56,985 nt of DNA from Limnohabitans sp. DM1 (GCF_001269385.1 NZ_CXOO01000002.1:1842-58826), one strand, 5' to 3'. Positions 26,702 to 35,677 are shown, numbered from the stretch's first letter. The notes: generated from the letters alone by a model not told the origin. Program-made: numbers and translations.

Positions 26702-28177
26702 TCAAGCCGCTTTTTTCTTGACCACCGCATAGCGTGCCAGCGTTTTTTCACGGGCCTGGGCGTGGTCCACGATGGGGGCAGGATAGGTTTTGCCGATCAC
26801 CACCTCGGCGGTTTGCAAATCCATGGGCTTGGCCAGCCAAGGCGCGTGCAGCGCGGCGGTGGGTAGCGCAGCCAATTCGGGCACATAACGGCGGATGAAC
26901 TTGCCCTCGGGGTCAAACTTTTCGCTTTGGCTGATGGGGTTGAAGATGCGAAAGTAAGGCTGCGCATCACAGCCGCTGGAGCTGGCCCACTGCCAGCCGC
27001 CGTTATTGGCCGACAAGTCGAAGTCATTCAAATGCTCGGCAAAGTAGCGCTCGCCCCAACGCCAGTCGATGCCCAGGTCCTTGACCAGAAAACTCGCCAC
27101 CACCATGCGCAGGCGGTTGTGCATGTAGCCCGTCTGGTTGAGCTGGCGCATGGCAGCGTCCACCAGCGGGTAACCGGTGCGGGCCTGGCACCAGGCGTCA
27201 AACAGCTTGTGGGCATGGGTGCCGTGCTCCCATTTGATGGTGTCGTATTCGGGTTTAAAGCTCTGGCCGCGCCCCACATGCGCAAAGTTGTGCAGCACCT
27301 GCACATAAAAGTCGCGCCAGATCAGCTCGGACAGCCACACCGCTGCACCAGCGCTGCCGGCCAGCATGCGCGCGTGGGCCTCGCGGGCCAGTTGGCGAAT
27401 CGACACGGTGCCAAAGCGCAAATGCACGCTCAGGTAGCTTGGACCTTTGACGGCCGGAAAATTGCGCGTGTCTTCGTAGTGGTCAATCCGGGTCAAAAAG
27501 TCCTGCAGCAGCGTCTGCCCGCCCGATTCCCCGGGCGGAATCTTCAGCGCGTGCAAGTTGGTGCTTTCAAAGTCGATGTCTTGCAGCGCGGGCACCGGCT
27601 GTGCCAGGTCATCCGGGCGCGGGGCCAAGTGCTGGGCGTACTTCTCGACCGGATAGGCCTTCAGGTCAAACGGGGTGATCTTCTTGAGCCAGGCATTTTT
27701 GTAGGGCGTGAACACTGCAAAAGGCTTGCCCACCTGGGTCAGCACCTCGTTGCGCTCAAAAATCACATGGTCCTTGTAGGTGTGCAGCACGATGCCGTGG
27801 TCAGCCAGGTGCCCGCGCACCTGGATGTCACGCGCCAGCGCTTGCGGCTCGTCATCGTGGTTGGCAAACACCGCTTGCACCTGCAGGTGGTGGGCCAGTT
27901 TGGCAATCTTGTCCTGCGCCACGCCATGCCGCACGATCAGGCCAGCCTGCGGGTGACCGGCCAGGGCGCGCAAACGCTCGTCCACCCCCACCAGCGAATC
28001 CCGGATGAATTCCACCCGCCGGTCGGCCCGGGGCAGTTTGTCCAGGATGGCGGTGTCGAATACAAACACCACATGCACCTTTTGGCAGTGCTTCAGGGCG
28101 TGGTAAAGCGCCGCATGGTCGGTCACGCGCAAATCGCGCCGCAGCCACACCAGGCCGCTGGAGAAAGTGGTTTGCAT
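26702..28177 (-). CDS. phrB: Deoxyribodipyrimidine photolyase (class I CPD)
   Basis: A 491-aa blue-light DNA repair enzyme that splits cyclobutane pyrimidine dimers. The N-terminal antenna Rossmann domain starts GLVWLRRDLRVTDHAALYHA. The FAD domain contains GPSYLSVHLRFGTVSIRQLA, SELIWRDFYVQVL, RTGYPLVDAAMRQL, GYMHNRLRMVVASFL, LGIDWRWGERYF and DFDLSANNGGWQWASSSG. The start is ATG 28177 (MQTTFSSG); the 16-codon extension is unlikely. It is divergent from yqgE by 74 bp. Confidence 0.95.
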   Translation of the reverse strand: MQTTFSSGLVWLRRDLRVTDHAALYHALKHCQKVHVVFVFDTAILDKLPRADRRVEFIRDSLVGVDERLRALAGHPQAGLIVRHGVAQDKIAKLAHHLQVQAVFANHDDEPQALARDIQVRGHLADHGIVLHTYKDHVIFERNEVLTQVGKPFAVFTPYKNAWLKKITPFDLKAYPVEKYAQHLAPRPDDLAQPVPALQDIDFESTNLHALKIPPGESGGQTLLQDFLTRIDHYEDTRNFPAVKGPSYLSVHLRFGTVSIRQLAREAHARMLAGSAGAAVWLSELIWRDFYVQVLHNFAHVGRGQSFKPEYDTIKWEHGTHAHKLFDAWCQARTGYPLVDAAMRQLNQTGYMHNRLRMVVASFLVKDLGIDWRWGERYFAEHLNDFDLSANNGGWQWASSSGCDAQPYFRIFNPISQSEKFDPEGKFIRRYVPELAALPTAALHAPWLAKPMDLQTAEVVIGKTYPAPIVDHAQAREKTLARYAVVKKKAA

Positions 28178-28239
28178 GGCAGTTCGCCGGGTTGGGTGAA
28201 TAAGTGCGCACAAGCCCTGATGCACGGAAGGCGGGCCGT

Positions 28240-28245
28240 TAAAAT
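28240..28245 (+). promoter_or_regulatory. -10-like TAAAAT 6 nt before yqgE start
   Basis: TAAAAT, then CGGCGC, then the ATG at 28252. No Shine-Dalgarno. It fits leaderless transcription of the yqgE-ruvX-pyrR operon. Confidence 0.45.
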
Positions 28246-28251
28246 CGGCGC

Positions 28252-28854
28252 ATGACTGCCGATTCTGCCTCGATTGACCTCAAGCATCATTTTCTGATCG
28301 CCATGCCCGGGTTGGAGGACGAGACTTTTGCCCGCAGCGTCATCTACATGTGCGAACACAGCCCACGCGGTGCCATGGGCCTGATCATCAACAAACCCGC
28401 CGACATCAGCATGCGCCTGCTGTTTGACAAGGTGGAACTGCCCTTGCGCCGCGAAGACCTGATGCAAAACCCTGTGGCCCAGGGCGGCCCGGTGCAGACC
28501 GAGCGCGGCTTTGTGCTGCACGACCCCCTGCGCATGGACAAGCCCCAGGACAATGGCAGCTCGATTTATGCCTCCACCCTGACAGTGCCGGGCGGGCTGG
28601 AGATGACCACATCCCGTGACGTGCTCGAAGCCTTGTCTTCCGGGGCAGGCCCGCGCCGGGTGCTGATCACTTTGGGCTATTCGTCCTGGGGGGAAGGCCA
28701 GCTCGAATCCGAGCTGGGCGAAAACACCTGGCTGACAGTGCCCGCGTCTGCCGATGTGATTTTTGACGTGCCCATGGCCGAACGCTACGACCGGGCTCTG
28801 GACCTGCTCGGCCTCAAAAGCTGGATGCTCTCGCCCGAGGCGGGCCACGCATGA
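28252..28854 (+). CDS. YqgE/AlgH family protein
   Basis: A 200-aa UPF0301 protein. It has the family opening HHFLIAMPGLEDETFARSVI (about 11-30), MGLIINKPADI, VAQGGPVQTERGFVLH and the C-terminal LGYSSWGEGQLESEL. The molecular role is unknown; in Pseudomonas AlgH is linked to alginate and virulence regulation. First gene of yqgE-ruvX-pyrR-pyrB-pyrX, overlapping ruvX by 4 nt. Confidence 0.93.
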   Translation: MTADSASIDLKHHFLIAMPGLEDETFARSVIYMCEHSPRGAMGLIINKPADISMRLLFDKVELPLRREDLMQNPVAQGGPVQTERGFVLHDPLRMDKPQDNGSSIYASTLTVPGGLEMTTSRDVLEALSSGAGPRRVLITLGYSSWGEGQLESELGENTWLTVPASADVIFDVPMAERYDRALDLLGLKSWMLSPEAGHA

Positions 28855-29279
28855 GCGCGGTGCCCAGCGCTCCATCCGACATGGTGGTGCCCGCCCACCA
28901 GCAAACCTTTCTGGCTTTTGATTACGGCCTCAAGCGCACCGGCGTGGCCGTGGGCAACCGCTTGATGAAGAGTGCCACGCCGCAAGGCACGATTGCGGCC
29001 GAGGGCGACGCCCGGTTTGCCAAGATCGCTGAACGCATCAAAGAGTGGCAGCCCGACGCGCTGGTGATCGGCGTGCCCACCCACCCCGATGGGGGCGAGC
29101 ATGAGAACACCCTGCGCGCGCGCAAGTTCGGCCGCCAGCTGCGCGGCCGCTTTGGCTTGGCTGTCTATGAAGTGGACGAGCGCTACACCACGACCGAGGC
29201 GCATTCCTATGGCGCCAAAGACGCCGATGCGGCGGCGGCGGCCATCATTCTTGAACAATTTTTAAGGAACCTCACATGA
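28851..29279 (+). CDS. ruvX: RuvX/YqgF family Holliday-junction-resolvase-like protein
   Basis: A 142-aa RNase H-like nuclease. It has FLAFDYGLKRTGVAVGN with the first catalytic Asp (about residue 24), DALVIGVPTHPDGGEHENT, and YEVDERYTTTEAHSYGAKD with the acidic pair. Known roles are pre-16S rRNA 5' end processing (YqgF) and Holliday-junction resolution in some species. The ATG overlaps yqgE by 4 nt, implying coupling. Confidence 0.93.
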   Translation: MSAVPSAPSDMVVPAHQQTFLAFDYGLKRTGVAVGNRLMKSATPQGTIAAEGDARFAKIAERIKEWQPDALVIGVPTHPDGGEHENTLRARKFGRQLRGRFGLAVYEVDERYTTTEAHSYGAKDADAAAAAIILEQFLRNLT

Positions 29280-29309
29280 AGCCCCCACGCTCTGCACTTC
29301 GTGTCATCG

Positions 29310-29361
29310 CTGCCCCCCATGGGGGTGCAGTTCTCCCTTGGGGCGGCCCGGCGGGAGAACT
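29310..29361 (+). promoter_or_regulatory. Overlapping stem-loops masking the pyrR ribosome-binding site
   Basis: Hairpin 1 (29310-29330): CTGC-CCCCC-AT-GGGGG-T-GCAG. Hairpin 2: a perfect 9-bp stem, AGTTCTCCC (29329-29337) with GGGAGAACT (29353-29361), loop of 15 nt. The right arm of hairpin 2 contains GGGAG, the pyrR Shine-Dalgarno, 4 nt before ATG 29365. The two hairpins share 29329-29330, so full formation is mutually exclusive. This is a candidate translational or attenuation switch for pyrR-pyrB-pyrX (inference). It might instead be a dispersed repeat. Confidence 0.5.
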
Positions 29362-29364
29362 GGC

Positions 29365-29865
29365 ATGAGTGCTTTGGCTTTGGATGCAGAGGCCCTGTAC
29401 CAAGAACTGCTGCGCGGTGCGCGCAGCCTGTGCCAGGCCGACACCCGCCTGGTGGGCATCACCTCGGGCGGCGCCTGGCTGGCCCAGCGCTTACAGCGCG
29501 ATCTGGGGCTGCCTGGGGAATCGGGTCAGGTGTCCTCGGTCATGCACCGCGACGATTACGCCCAGCGCGGCCTCTCGGCCGGTGGACAGACCACCCTGCC
29601 CTTCAAGGTCGATGGCGCAGACATCCTGATCCTTGACGACGTGCTCTACACCGGACGCACGATCCGCGCCGTGCTCAACGAGCTCTTTGACTACGGCCGA
29701 CCTGACCGCGTGCAGCTGGCTGTCCTGGTGGACCGCGGGGGTCGCCAGTTGCCAGTGCAGGCAGACTACGCCGCCGCCCGCGTGGCCCTGCCCGAGACGC
29801 AATCGCTGGCGCTGGCCCGCGACGCAGAGGGCCGTTTCAGTTTTGAAGTGGAGAACAAAGCCTGA
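29365..29865 (+). CDS. pyrR: Bifunctional pyr regulator / uracil phosphoribosyltransferase PyrR
   Basis: A 166-aa type I phosphoribosyltransferase. It has [15 protein letters not shown] (pyrophosphate loop region), the PRPP motif [20 protein letters not shown] (about 90-109) and [17 protein letters not shown], the latter typical of PyrR. In Gram-positives PyrR binds pyr mRNA; in proteobacteria its regulatory role is less clear. The start is ATG 29365 (MSALALDA) with GGGAG 8 nt upstream, and this site is buried in a strong hairpin. It is 16 bp before pyrB. Confidence 0.93.
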   Translation: MSALALDAEALYQELLRGARSLCQADTRLVGITSGGAWLAQRLQRDLGLPGESGQVSSVMHRDDYAQRGLSAGGQTTLPFKVDGADILILDDVLYTGRTIRAVLNELFDYGRPDRVQLAVLVDRGGRQLPVQADYAAARVALPETQSLALARDAEGRFSFEVENKA

Positions 29866-29881
29866 TCGAGGTGAAAACAAC

Positions 29882-30847
29882 ATGCTCTACAAACGCAACA
29901 ACCCCCAACTCAACAAGAATGGCGAGCTGATCCACCTGCTCTCCACCGAAGGCCTGTCCAAGGACATCCTGACGCACATCCTCGACACCGCGCAGGGCTT
30001 TGTCAGCGTGCAGGAGCGCGAAGTTAAAAAAGTGCCCCTTTTGCGCGGCAAGAGCGTGTTCAACCTGTTCTTCGAGAACAGCACCCGCACCCGCACCACC
30101 TTCGACATCGCGGCCACCCGCCTGTCGGCCGACGTCTACACGCTGGACATTGCCCGATCGTCTGCTGCCAAGGGCGAGTCGCTGCTCGACACCATCGCCA
30201 ACCTCAGCGCCATGGCCGCCGACATCTTTGTGGTGCGCCACAGCGAATCGGGCGCGCCGTATCTGATCGCGCAGCATGTTGCGCCCCATGTGCACGTGGT
30301 GAACGCAGGTGACGGGCGCCACGCCCACCCCACCCAAGCGCTGCTGGACATGTACACCATCCGGCACTACAAGAAAGATTTTTCTAACCTCACCGTGGCC
30401 ATCGTGGGCGATGTGCTGCACTCGCGTGTGGCCCGCTCGGACATCCACGCGCTCACCACGCTCGGCTGCGCCGAAGTACGTGTGGTCGGCCCCAAAACAC
30501 TGGTACCTGCCGACATGGCCCAGATGGGCGTGCGTGTCTTCAACAACCTCGAAGAGGGAATCAAGGACTGCGATGTGGTCATCATGCTGCGCCTGCAAAA
30601 CGAGCGCATGAGCGGCGCGCTGCTGCCCTCCAGCCAGGAGTACTTCGAGAGCTTTGGCCTCACGCCCGAGAAGCTGCAGCTGGCCAAGTCCGATGCCATC
30701 GTCATGCACCCCGGCCCGATCAACCGAGGGGTCGAGATCGACTCGGCGGTGGTCGACGGCCAGCAAAGCGTGATCTTGCCGCAGGTGACCTTCGGCATCG
30801 CTGTGCGCATGGCGGTGATGAGTATCGTGGCGGGCAACGAGGCATAA
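29882..30847 (+). CDS. pyrB: Aspartate carbamoyltransferase catalytic subunit
   Basis: A 321-aa enzyme committing carbamoyl phosphate to pyrimidines. The carbamoyl-phosphate motif is [16 protein letters not shown] (about 55-70). Further motifs are [14 protein letters not shown], the binding segment [24 protein letters not shown] and [13 protein letters not shown]. There is no pyrI regulatory gene. As in Pseudomonas, it is followed by an inactive dihydroorotase homologue, expected to form a class A ATCase complex. The reading frame extends upstream, but the start is ATG 29882. Confidence 0.97.
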   Translation: MLYKRNNPQLNKNGELIHLLSTEGLSKDILTHILDTAQGFVSVQEREVKKVPLLRGKSVFNLFFENSTRTRTTFDIAATRLSADVYTLDIARSSAAKGESLLDTIANLSAMAADIFVVRHSESGAPYLIAQHVAPHVHVVNAGDGRHAHPTQALLDMYTIRHYKKDFSNLTVAIVGDVLHSRVARSDIHALTTLGCAEVRVVGPKTLVPADMAQMGVRVFNNLEEGIKDCDVVIMLRLQNERMSGALLPSSQEYFESFGLTPEKLQLAKSDAIVMHPGPINRGVEIDSAVVDGQQSVILPQVTFGIAVRMAVMSIVAGNEA

Positions 30848-30857
30848 GGACAAGAAC

Positions 30858-32156
30858 ATGAAAATCCTGATTCAGAACGGCCGCGTCATCGACCCCGCCA
30901 GCGGCTTTGACCAGACAGCCGATGTGGCGATCGCCGCCGGTCGCATTGTGGCGATCGGTCAGGCAGCGGCCGACTTCAGCCCCAACCGCGTGATCAACGC
31001 TAAAGGCTGCATCGTGGCCCCCGGTCTGGTGGACCTGGCGGCGCGTCTGCGCGAGCCCGGGCAGGAACACGCGGGCATGCTCGAGAGCGAAATGGCCGCC
31101 GCTGTGGCCGGTGGCGTGACCAGCTTGGTCTGCCCGCCCGACACCGAGCCGGTGCTGGACGAGCCCGGCCTGGTCGAGATGCTGCGCTACCGCGCTGAAA
31201 AACTGCACCAGGCCCGCGTGCTGCCGCTGGGTGCGCTCACCGTGGGCCTGAAGGGCGATGTGCTGACCGAGATGAGCCAGCTCACCGTTGCAGGCTGCGT
31301 GGGCTTCAGCCAGGCCGAGGTGCCGATCCCCAGCACCCAGGTGCTGCAACGCGCGCTGCAATACGCCAGCACCTTTGGCTACGCCGTGTGGCTGCGCCCG
31401 CAGGAGTTGCATCTTGGTAAGGGTGTGGCCGCCAGCGGCCCGCTGGCCACGCGCATGGGCTTGTCCGGCGTGTCGGTGGCTGCCGAGACGATTGCTTTGC
31501 ACACGATTTTTGAGCTGGTCCGGTCCACGCAAGCGCGTGTGCACCTTTGCCGCATCAGCAGTGCAGCGGGCGTGGCGCTGGTGCGTCAGGCCAAAGCCGA
31601 GGGCTTGCCGGTCACCGCTGATGTGAGCATCAATTCGCTGCACCTGACCGATGCCGACATGGGCTACTTTGACAGCCGTGCGCGCCTGACGCCCGTGTTG
31701 CGCCAGCAGCGCGACCGCGACGCGCTGCGCGCCGGCCTGGCCGACGGCACGCTCGACGTGCTGGTGTCCGACCACACCCCGGTCGACGCCGATGCCAAGG
31801 CCCTGCCGTTTGCCGAAGCCGAGCCCGGTGCCACGGGCCTGGAGTTGCTCTGGAGCCTGGCGCTCAAATGGGGCCAGGATACCGGCTTGCCCTTGTCCCA
31901 AATACTCTCGCGCATCACATCAGCTCCGGCCCGTGTACTGGGCGCGTCGCTGGGCACCTTGCAAGACTCCGTCGGTCAATTGGCCCTGGGTGGTGTGGCC
32001 GATGTGTGTGTGCTGTCAGACCAAGGCCACTGGCCAGTGACGGCAGATGCGCTGCGCAGCCAGGGCAAGAGCACACCGTTTTCGGGCTACGAGTTACCCG
32101 GTCGCGTGCTGGCTACGGTGGTGGGTGGGCATGTGGCATTTCAGGCCCCGGCTTGA
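30858..32156 (+). CDS. pyrX: Dihydroorotase-like non-catalytic ATCase subunit
   Basis: A 432-aa amidohydrolase-fold protein, 10 bp after pyrB. Active type I dihydroorotases have DxHxHLREPG; here it reads DLAARLREPG (residues 59-68), so both metal His are lost (Ala61, Arg63). Other ligand segments are changed too: VSINSLHLTDAD where HHLLLTDED is usual. Only SDHTPV keeps an Asp-His. Known precedent: Pseudomonas pyrC' makes an inactive homologue needed for PyrB assembly and activity. I infer the same here, so a separate active dihydroorotase must exist elsewhere. Confidence 0.9.
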   Translation: MKILIQNGRVIDPASGFDQTADVAIAAGRIVAIGQAAADFSPNRVINAKGCIVAPGLVDLAARLREPGQEHAGMLESEMAAAVAGGVTSLVCPPDTEPVLDEPGLVEMLRYRAEKLHQARVLPLGALTVGLKGDVLTEMSQLTVAGCVGFSQAEVPIPSTQVLQRALQYASTFGYAVWLRPQELHLGKGVAASGPLATRMGLSGVSVAAETIALHTIFELVRSTQARVHLCRISSAAGVALVRQAKAEGLPVTADVSINSLHLTDADMGYFDSRARLTPVLRQQRDRDALRAGLADGTLDVLVSDHTPVDADAKALPFAEAEPGATGLELLWSLALKWGQDTGLPLSQILSRITSAPARVLGASLGTLQDSVGQLALGGVADVCVLSDQGHWPVTADALRSQGKSTPFSGYELPGRVLATVVGGHVAFQAPA

Positions 32157-32281
32157 GTCTGGATCGCCACCTTGCTGCGCCCGATGACATTCAACAAGTT
32201 GGCCGATCATCTCGTCGTCATGGCAAGCGAAGCGCGGCAATCCATGCCTGAACAGGCACGCTGTTTGATCAGAACCTTTCC

Positions 32282-33019
32282 ATGACATCACTGCGAGCCC
32301 TTTGGAAACTCCTGCGCGGCCTGTGGCATGTGCTGGTGGGCATGTGGACGATATACGTTCGCTTTCCCCAACTCAGCATCGAGCAACGCGAAGCGCGCGT
32401 TCAAACCTGGGCACTTCAATTTCTGGCGCTGTGGGGCATCCATCTGCGGGTGCTGGGGCAGCCGGTGCTCACAGGTCCGGCGCTGATCGTGGCCAATCAC
32501 ATCTCCTGGTTGGACATTTCGGTCATTCACGCGGCGCGGCATTGCCGTTTTGTCTCCAAGTCCGACATCCGCGCCTGGCCCCTCGTGGGCACCTTGGCCA
32601 CAGGTGCAGGCACGCTCTACATTGAGCGCACCAGCCGCAAAGATGCCTTGCGCATGGTCAAGGACATGGCCGATGCCATGAAAGATGGCGATGTGATCGC
32701 TGTCTTTCCAGAAGGCACCACCAGCGACGGACGCGAACTGCTGCCGTTTCACGCCAACCTGATCCAAGCGGCCATCCTGGCCGAGGCCCCGGTGCAGCCG
32801 ATGTCACTCCAGTTTGTGGATGCCCGCACAGGCGAGCCCAGCTTTGCGCCCTGCTACATCGGCGACGACACCCTGATCGGCTCCATGTGGCGCACCCTCA
32901 CGGCCCCGCCCATCGTCGCCGTGGTGCATTTTGGCGAACCCCAACTTGCCAATGGCCGCGACCGCCGCGCCTGGGCGCACGACCTCAGGCAAACCATCAT
33001 CCATTTGCGCGACGCCTGA
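32282..33019 (+). CDS. 1-acyl-sn-glycerol-3-phosphate acyltransferase (PlsC family)
   Basis: A 245-aa membrane-associated acyltransferase. It has a hydrophobic N-terminus (about 5-30), the catalytic HxxxxD motif in VANHISWLDISVIH (about 71-84), GTLYIERTSRKDALRMV (motif II) and the phosphate-binding VFPEGTTSDG (about 141-150). It adds a second acyl chain to lysophosphatidate or a related lysolipid; which one is unclear, as several PlsC paralogues are common. It follows pyrX after 125 bp and may share its transcript. Confidence 0.87.
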   Translation: MTSLRALWKLLRGLWHVLVGMWTIYVRFPQLSIEQREARVQTWALQFLALWGIHLRVLGQPVLTGPALIVANHISWLDISVIHAARHCRFVSKSDIRAWPLVGTLATGAGTLYIERTSRKDALRMVKDMADAMKDGDVIAVFPEGTTSDGRELLPFHANLIQAAILAEAPVQPMSLQFVDARTGEPSFAPCYIGDDTLIGSMWRTLTAPPIVAVVHFGEPQLANGRDRRAWAHDLRQTIIHLRDA

Positions 33020-33062
33020 TTGCACAGTGTGCGCCAAGCCATGCGTGGCGCCCCCCCTCAGT

Positions 33063-33084
33063 GATCGGGGCTGAAGCCACCGAC
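33063..33084 (+). repeat. Hairpin repeat, class II
   Basis: ATCGG-GGCT-GA-AGCC-ACCGAC followed by CTAC, between the convergent plsC-like and PPOX-fold genes. Overlaps the last codons region of the minus-strand gene only at its edge (33084/33085). Confidence 0.65.
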
Positions 33085-33567
33085 CTACTTGACAGGCCCA
33101 AGGTTTTTCGCCGGTTGCACACCATACATCCGCATGGCGGAAGCTGTTTGCGAGGCATGGGTCGTTTCGTCGGGATAAAAGCGATAGCTGGGCGCAACGA
33201 TAGGGACCACTGACGTGACGCGAATGACCAGCACACTCTGAATGGCAAAACGCTGCCCCACCATGGCCAGCAGTGGCGCGGCCCAGCGGGTGAAAGCGGG
33301 GTCATCGGCAAGCACCTCATGCGCGGTGCCCTTGAGCTTGAAGCCCTTTTGCACAAACACATCGACAAAGCTCAGACACACCCTCGGCTGCAGTGCAATG
33401 TTGCGCGCACTCACGGGCGAAGCGATGTGGGCCACCACCACATGTTCATCGTCAGCCATGGCCCAGACTTCTTTGGGGGAAACATTGGGTTGACCATCGG
33501 CATCCACCGTGGCCAACCAACACAGCACGCTGCGGCGCGCGGCTTCGCGGACAGATTCATTCATCAT
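33085..33567 (-). CDS. Pyridoxamine-phosphate-oxidase-fold flavoprotein
   Basis: A 160-aa split-barrel protein. The core runs VLCWLATVDADGQPNVSPKE (about 14-33), VVVAHIASPVSARNIALQPR, VCLSFVDVFVQKGFKLKG, the typical strand order of FMN- or F420-binding PPOX-like proteins. It is probably a flavin-dependent oxidoreductase or flavin-binding protein with unknown substrate. Start uncertain: ATG 33567 or 33564 (MNESVRE) are both in frame, and the longer 33621 start is unlikely. Confidence 0.78.
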   Translation of the reverse strand: MMNESVREAARRSVLCWLATVDADGQPNVSPKEVWAMADDEHVVVAHIASPVSARNIALQPRVCLSFVDVFVQKGFKLKGTAHEVLADDPAFTRWAAPLLAMVGQRFAIQSVLVIRVTSVVPIVAPSYRFYPDETTHASQTASAMRMYGVQPAKNLGPVK

Positions 33568-33627
33568 GGACATCAACGCTTCAATAGCCCGGCATGAATC
33601 ACCGACTTGCCTTGCATGCACGCTCCA

Positions 33628-33840
33628 TCATTTGTTTGAAGCCATCCAATAAGCCACGATGGCATTGGCATGCCCGTGGCCCATGCCGTGCACGGTCTTG
33701 AGCCAGGTGACCATTTCCATGTGTTTCATCCCCTCGCACGATTGGAGCAAGTCCAGCCAATGCGCGATGGGCTGACCGTACTTTTTCTCGATGGACGGGA
33801 AATACGAAGCGGTGCCTTTGGGGTTTTCGGGGGTGGTCAC
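33628..33840 (-). CDS. DUF4287 domain protein
   Basis: A 70-aa protein starting at GTG 33840, with GAGGA about 11 nt upstream. The sequence IEKKYGQPIAHWLDLLQSC and VTWLKTVHGMGHGHANAIV is the DUF4287 pattern, a small helical domain found alone or fused to DUF5655. Function unknown. It lies between a PPOX-fold gene and two acetyltransferases, all on the minus strand. Confidence 0.8.
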   Translation of the reverse strand: MTTPENPKGTASYFPSIEKKYGQPIAHWLDLLQSCEGMKHMEMVTWLKTVHGMGHGHANAIVAYWMASNK

Positions 33841-33957
33841 GGGTCGTGTGTCCTCGTTCAGTTTTGTGCAGCAGCGATTGTCGCCACCCTATCTAACTTC
33901 AGCGCCATCTGAGCCGCTTGCTGGAATCGGTTGCTGGCTTTCATCGCATCTGAACTT

Positions 33958-34482
33958 TCAGGCTTGGTTTTCCGCCGAGGCCAAATCCAGCCACATGTGA
34001 ACTTTGGACCGGTAGCCCTCAGGGGTCCAAACAGCCATGGGCTCCACCCCAAAGGGAACAAACCCCAGACTTTGGTACAACTTCTCTGCGGGGGCATTGC
34101 CTTGCGTCACTTCCAGTTGAAGAACGCGAAGGCCTTGTCGCTCGATGCCATGCTCAATAGCTGCACGCATCAGTTTGCGGGCCAGCCCTTGGCCGCGAAA
34201 ATTTTCATGCACAAACATGGCCACGATCAAACCCTTGTGGCGTGTTTTGGTTTTTGCGGTGTACTCGACGGACACCGTGCCCACCAGTTCAGCCTCTACA
34301 AAAGCACCCCACACAAATGTCAACCCTGAAGGATCATCGATGCGGCCACGCCACCAACTGTCCGACTCCAATGCTCGCTCTTGAGGCGTAGAAGTGAATG
34401 AATCGGCCGCATGCTCGTAGGCATGCAGCATCAAGGCCTTGTAGGCCATGGCGTGTGCGGCGGTGAGTGGGCTTATGTGCAT
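33958..34482 (-). CDS. GNAT family N-acetyltransferase
   Basis: A 174-aa acetyltransferase. It has strand LTFVWGAFVEAELVGTVSVE, the acetyl-CoA loop MFVHENFRGQGLARKLMRAA (about 88-107; Gln/Gly-x-Gly/Ala pattern) and the C-terminal LEVTQGNAPAEKLYQSLGF. The acceptor is unknown. It overlaps the upstream second GNAT gene by 10 nt, so the two are coupled. Confidence 0.87.
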   Translation of the reverse strand: MHISPLTAAHAMAYKALMLHAYEHAADSFTSTPQERALESDSWWRGRIDDPSGLTFVWGAFVEAELVGTVSVEYTAKTKTRHKGLIVAMFVHENFRGQGLARKLMRAAIEHGIERQGLRVLQLEVTQGNAPAEKLYQSLGFVPFGVEPMAVWTPEGYRSKVHMWLDLASAENQA

Positions 34483-34997
34483 GGTGGTGTGCGACCGATC
34501 AAGACAAGATTTTCATGGCGCTGGTCACCCAGCACAAAATCTGTTGTTCCCTGCTTTGTATAGCCTTGGTGCATGTAAAAACCGATGGCTTGCGCATTGT
34601 GGGCATTGACTGTCAACCAAAGCGGCATACCTGCCAGATCGAAGGCCCTTTTTTCGGCCACAGACATGAGCTGCCGCCCCACACCTTGTCTCACAAAATG
34701 CGCTTGCACATAAAGCGTCTGAAGCTCCGCCAACGTCGATGCACGGGTCGGACACGGAACGCCCATGTTGAGCACCGCAAAACCGATGAGGTGGGCACTC
34801 CGCTCGGCCACCCAGATGTGGGCCAAAGCATCGTTTTGGATGGCCAGGTACTTGTCCGGGGTGAGTTCGGACCTTGTGTAGTCGGCTATTCCGGCAGAAA
34901 TGCCCTCTGTCGCATAGGTATGAAGCCAAACCTGCGTGGCCAAGACGGCGATGCGGGCAGCATCGTCATGCCGGGCGCTGCGGATGACCGTTTGCAT
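34473..34997 (-). CDS. GNAT family N-acetyltransferase
   Basis: A 174-aa acetyltransferase. It starts MQTVIRSARHDDAARIAVLA and has IWVAERSAHLIGFAVLNMG, the CoA motif LYVQAHFVRQGVGRQLMSVA (about 96-115) and LTVNAHNAQAIGFYMHQGY. I chose ATG 34997, 4 bp after the stop of the isochorismatase gene; longer frames overlap that gene. The acceptor is unknown; an RimI-like or small-molecule role cannot be separated. Confidence 0.86.
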   Translation of the reverse strand: MQTVIRSARHDDAARIAVLATQVWLHTYATEGISAGIADYTRSELTPDKYLAIQNDALAHIWVAERSAHLIGFAVLNMGVPCPTRASTLAELQTLYVQAHFVRQGVGRQLMSVAEKRAFDLAGMPLWLTVNAHNAQAIGFYMHQGYTKQGTTDFVLGDQRHENLVLIGRTPPCT

Positions 34998-35001
34998 TGG
35001 A

Positions 35002-35586
35002 TCAAGCCAAGCAGCGGTCTGAGGGCTTGTTGGCATCATGCTGTGATCCATCCTCAAACCGAACCGCATCGTGCGCAATCGCCGTGACCCTGGGGCCGAA
35101 GCTGGAGATGTTGGTCAGCGTGGCGTTGTGGTGTGCAATGACCTGCTGCGGACTGATGGCAGCATTGCCTGCCGAGGTGTGCGCATCCGACACCAACACC
35201 ACCGGATAGCCCAGCGCCAAGGCCTTGCGCGTGGTGGTGTCCACACAAAACTCGGTATGCATGCCGCAAACCACCAAATCATGGACACCCAGAGCTTGCA
35301 ACGCCTCGTGCAGTTCTGTGCGCAAGAAAGCGTCAGGCGTGGTCTTGCGAATGCACCGATCACCAGCCAGCACCTGCAAGCCTGACGCCAATTGCCATGC
35401 AGGGCTGCCGTGCTCCAGATCGCCCGCGCTCGACTCGTGCTGAATGAAAAACACCGGCACGCCCGCAGCGCGAGCCCTGTGCGTAACCGCGTTGATGCGT
35501 TCTATGGTGGCGGGACAATCGTGCGCAGCATCAGGGCCTTCGCACAGACCTTGTTGGACGTCAATGACCAGGACAGCAGTGTGCAT
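35002..35586 (-). CDS. Isochorismatase-family cysteine hydrolase
   Basis: A 194-aa hydrolase with the Asp-Lys-Cys triad: VLVIDVQQGL (Asp9), IRKTTPDAFLRT (Lys about 84) and VCGMHTEFCVDTTTRKAL (Cys about 117). The family includes nicotinamidases, N-carbamoylsarcosine amidases and isochorismatases. The short length and the MHTEFCVD motif point to a generic amidohydrolase; the substrate is unknown. First gene of a minus-strand run with two GNAT genes. Confidence 0.87.
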   Translation of the reverse strand: MHTAVLVIDVQQGLCEGPDAAHDCPATIERINAVTHRARAAGVPVFFIQHESSAGDLEHGSPAWQLASGLQVLAGDRCIRKTTPDAFLRTELHEALQALGVHDLVVCGMHTEFCVDTTTRKALALGYPVVLVSDAHTSAGNAAISPQQVIAHHNATLTNISSFGPRVTAIAHDAVRFEDGSQHDANKPSDRCLA

Positions 35587-35677
35587 GGTGGTATTTTGGT
35601 TGTGAAGCGAAACGGATGCGCTAAGGCAATCACCTTAACGCATTCGGTTATCCGATGGAACAGGACAAGTGGCCGAT

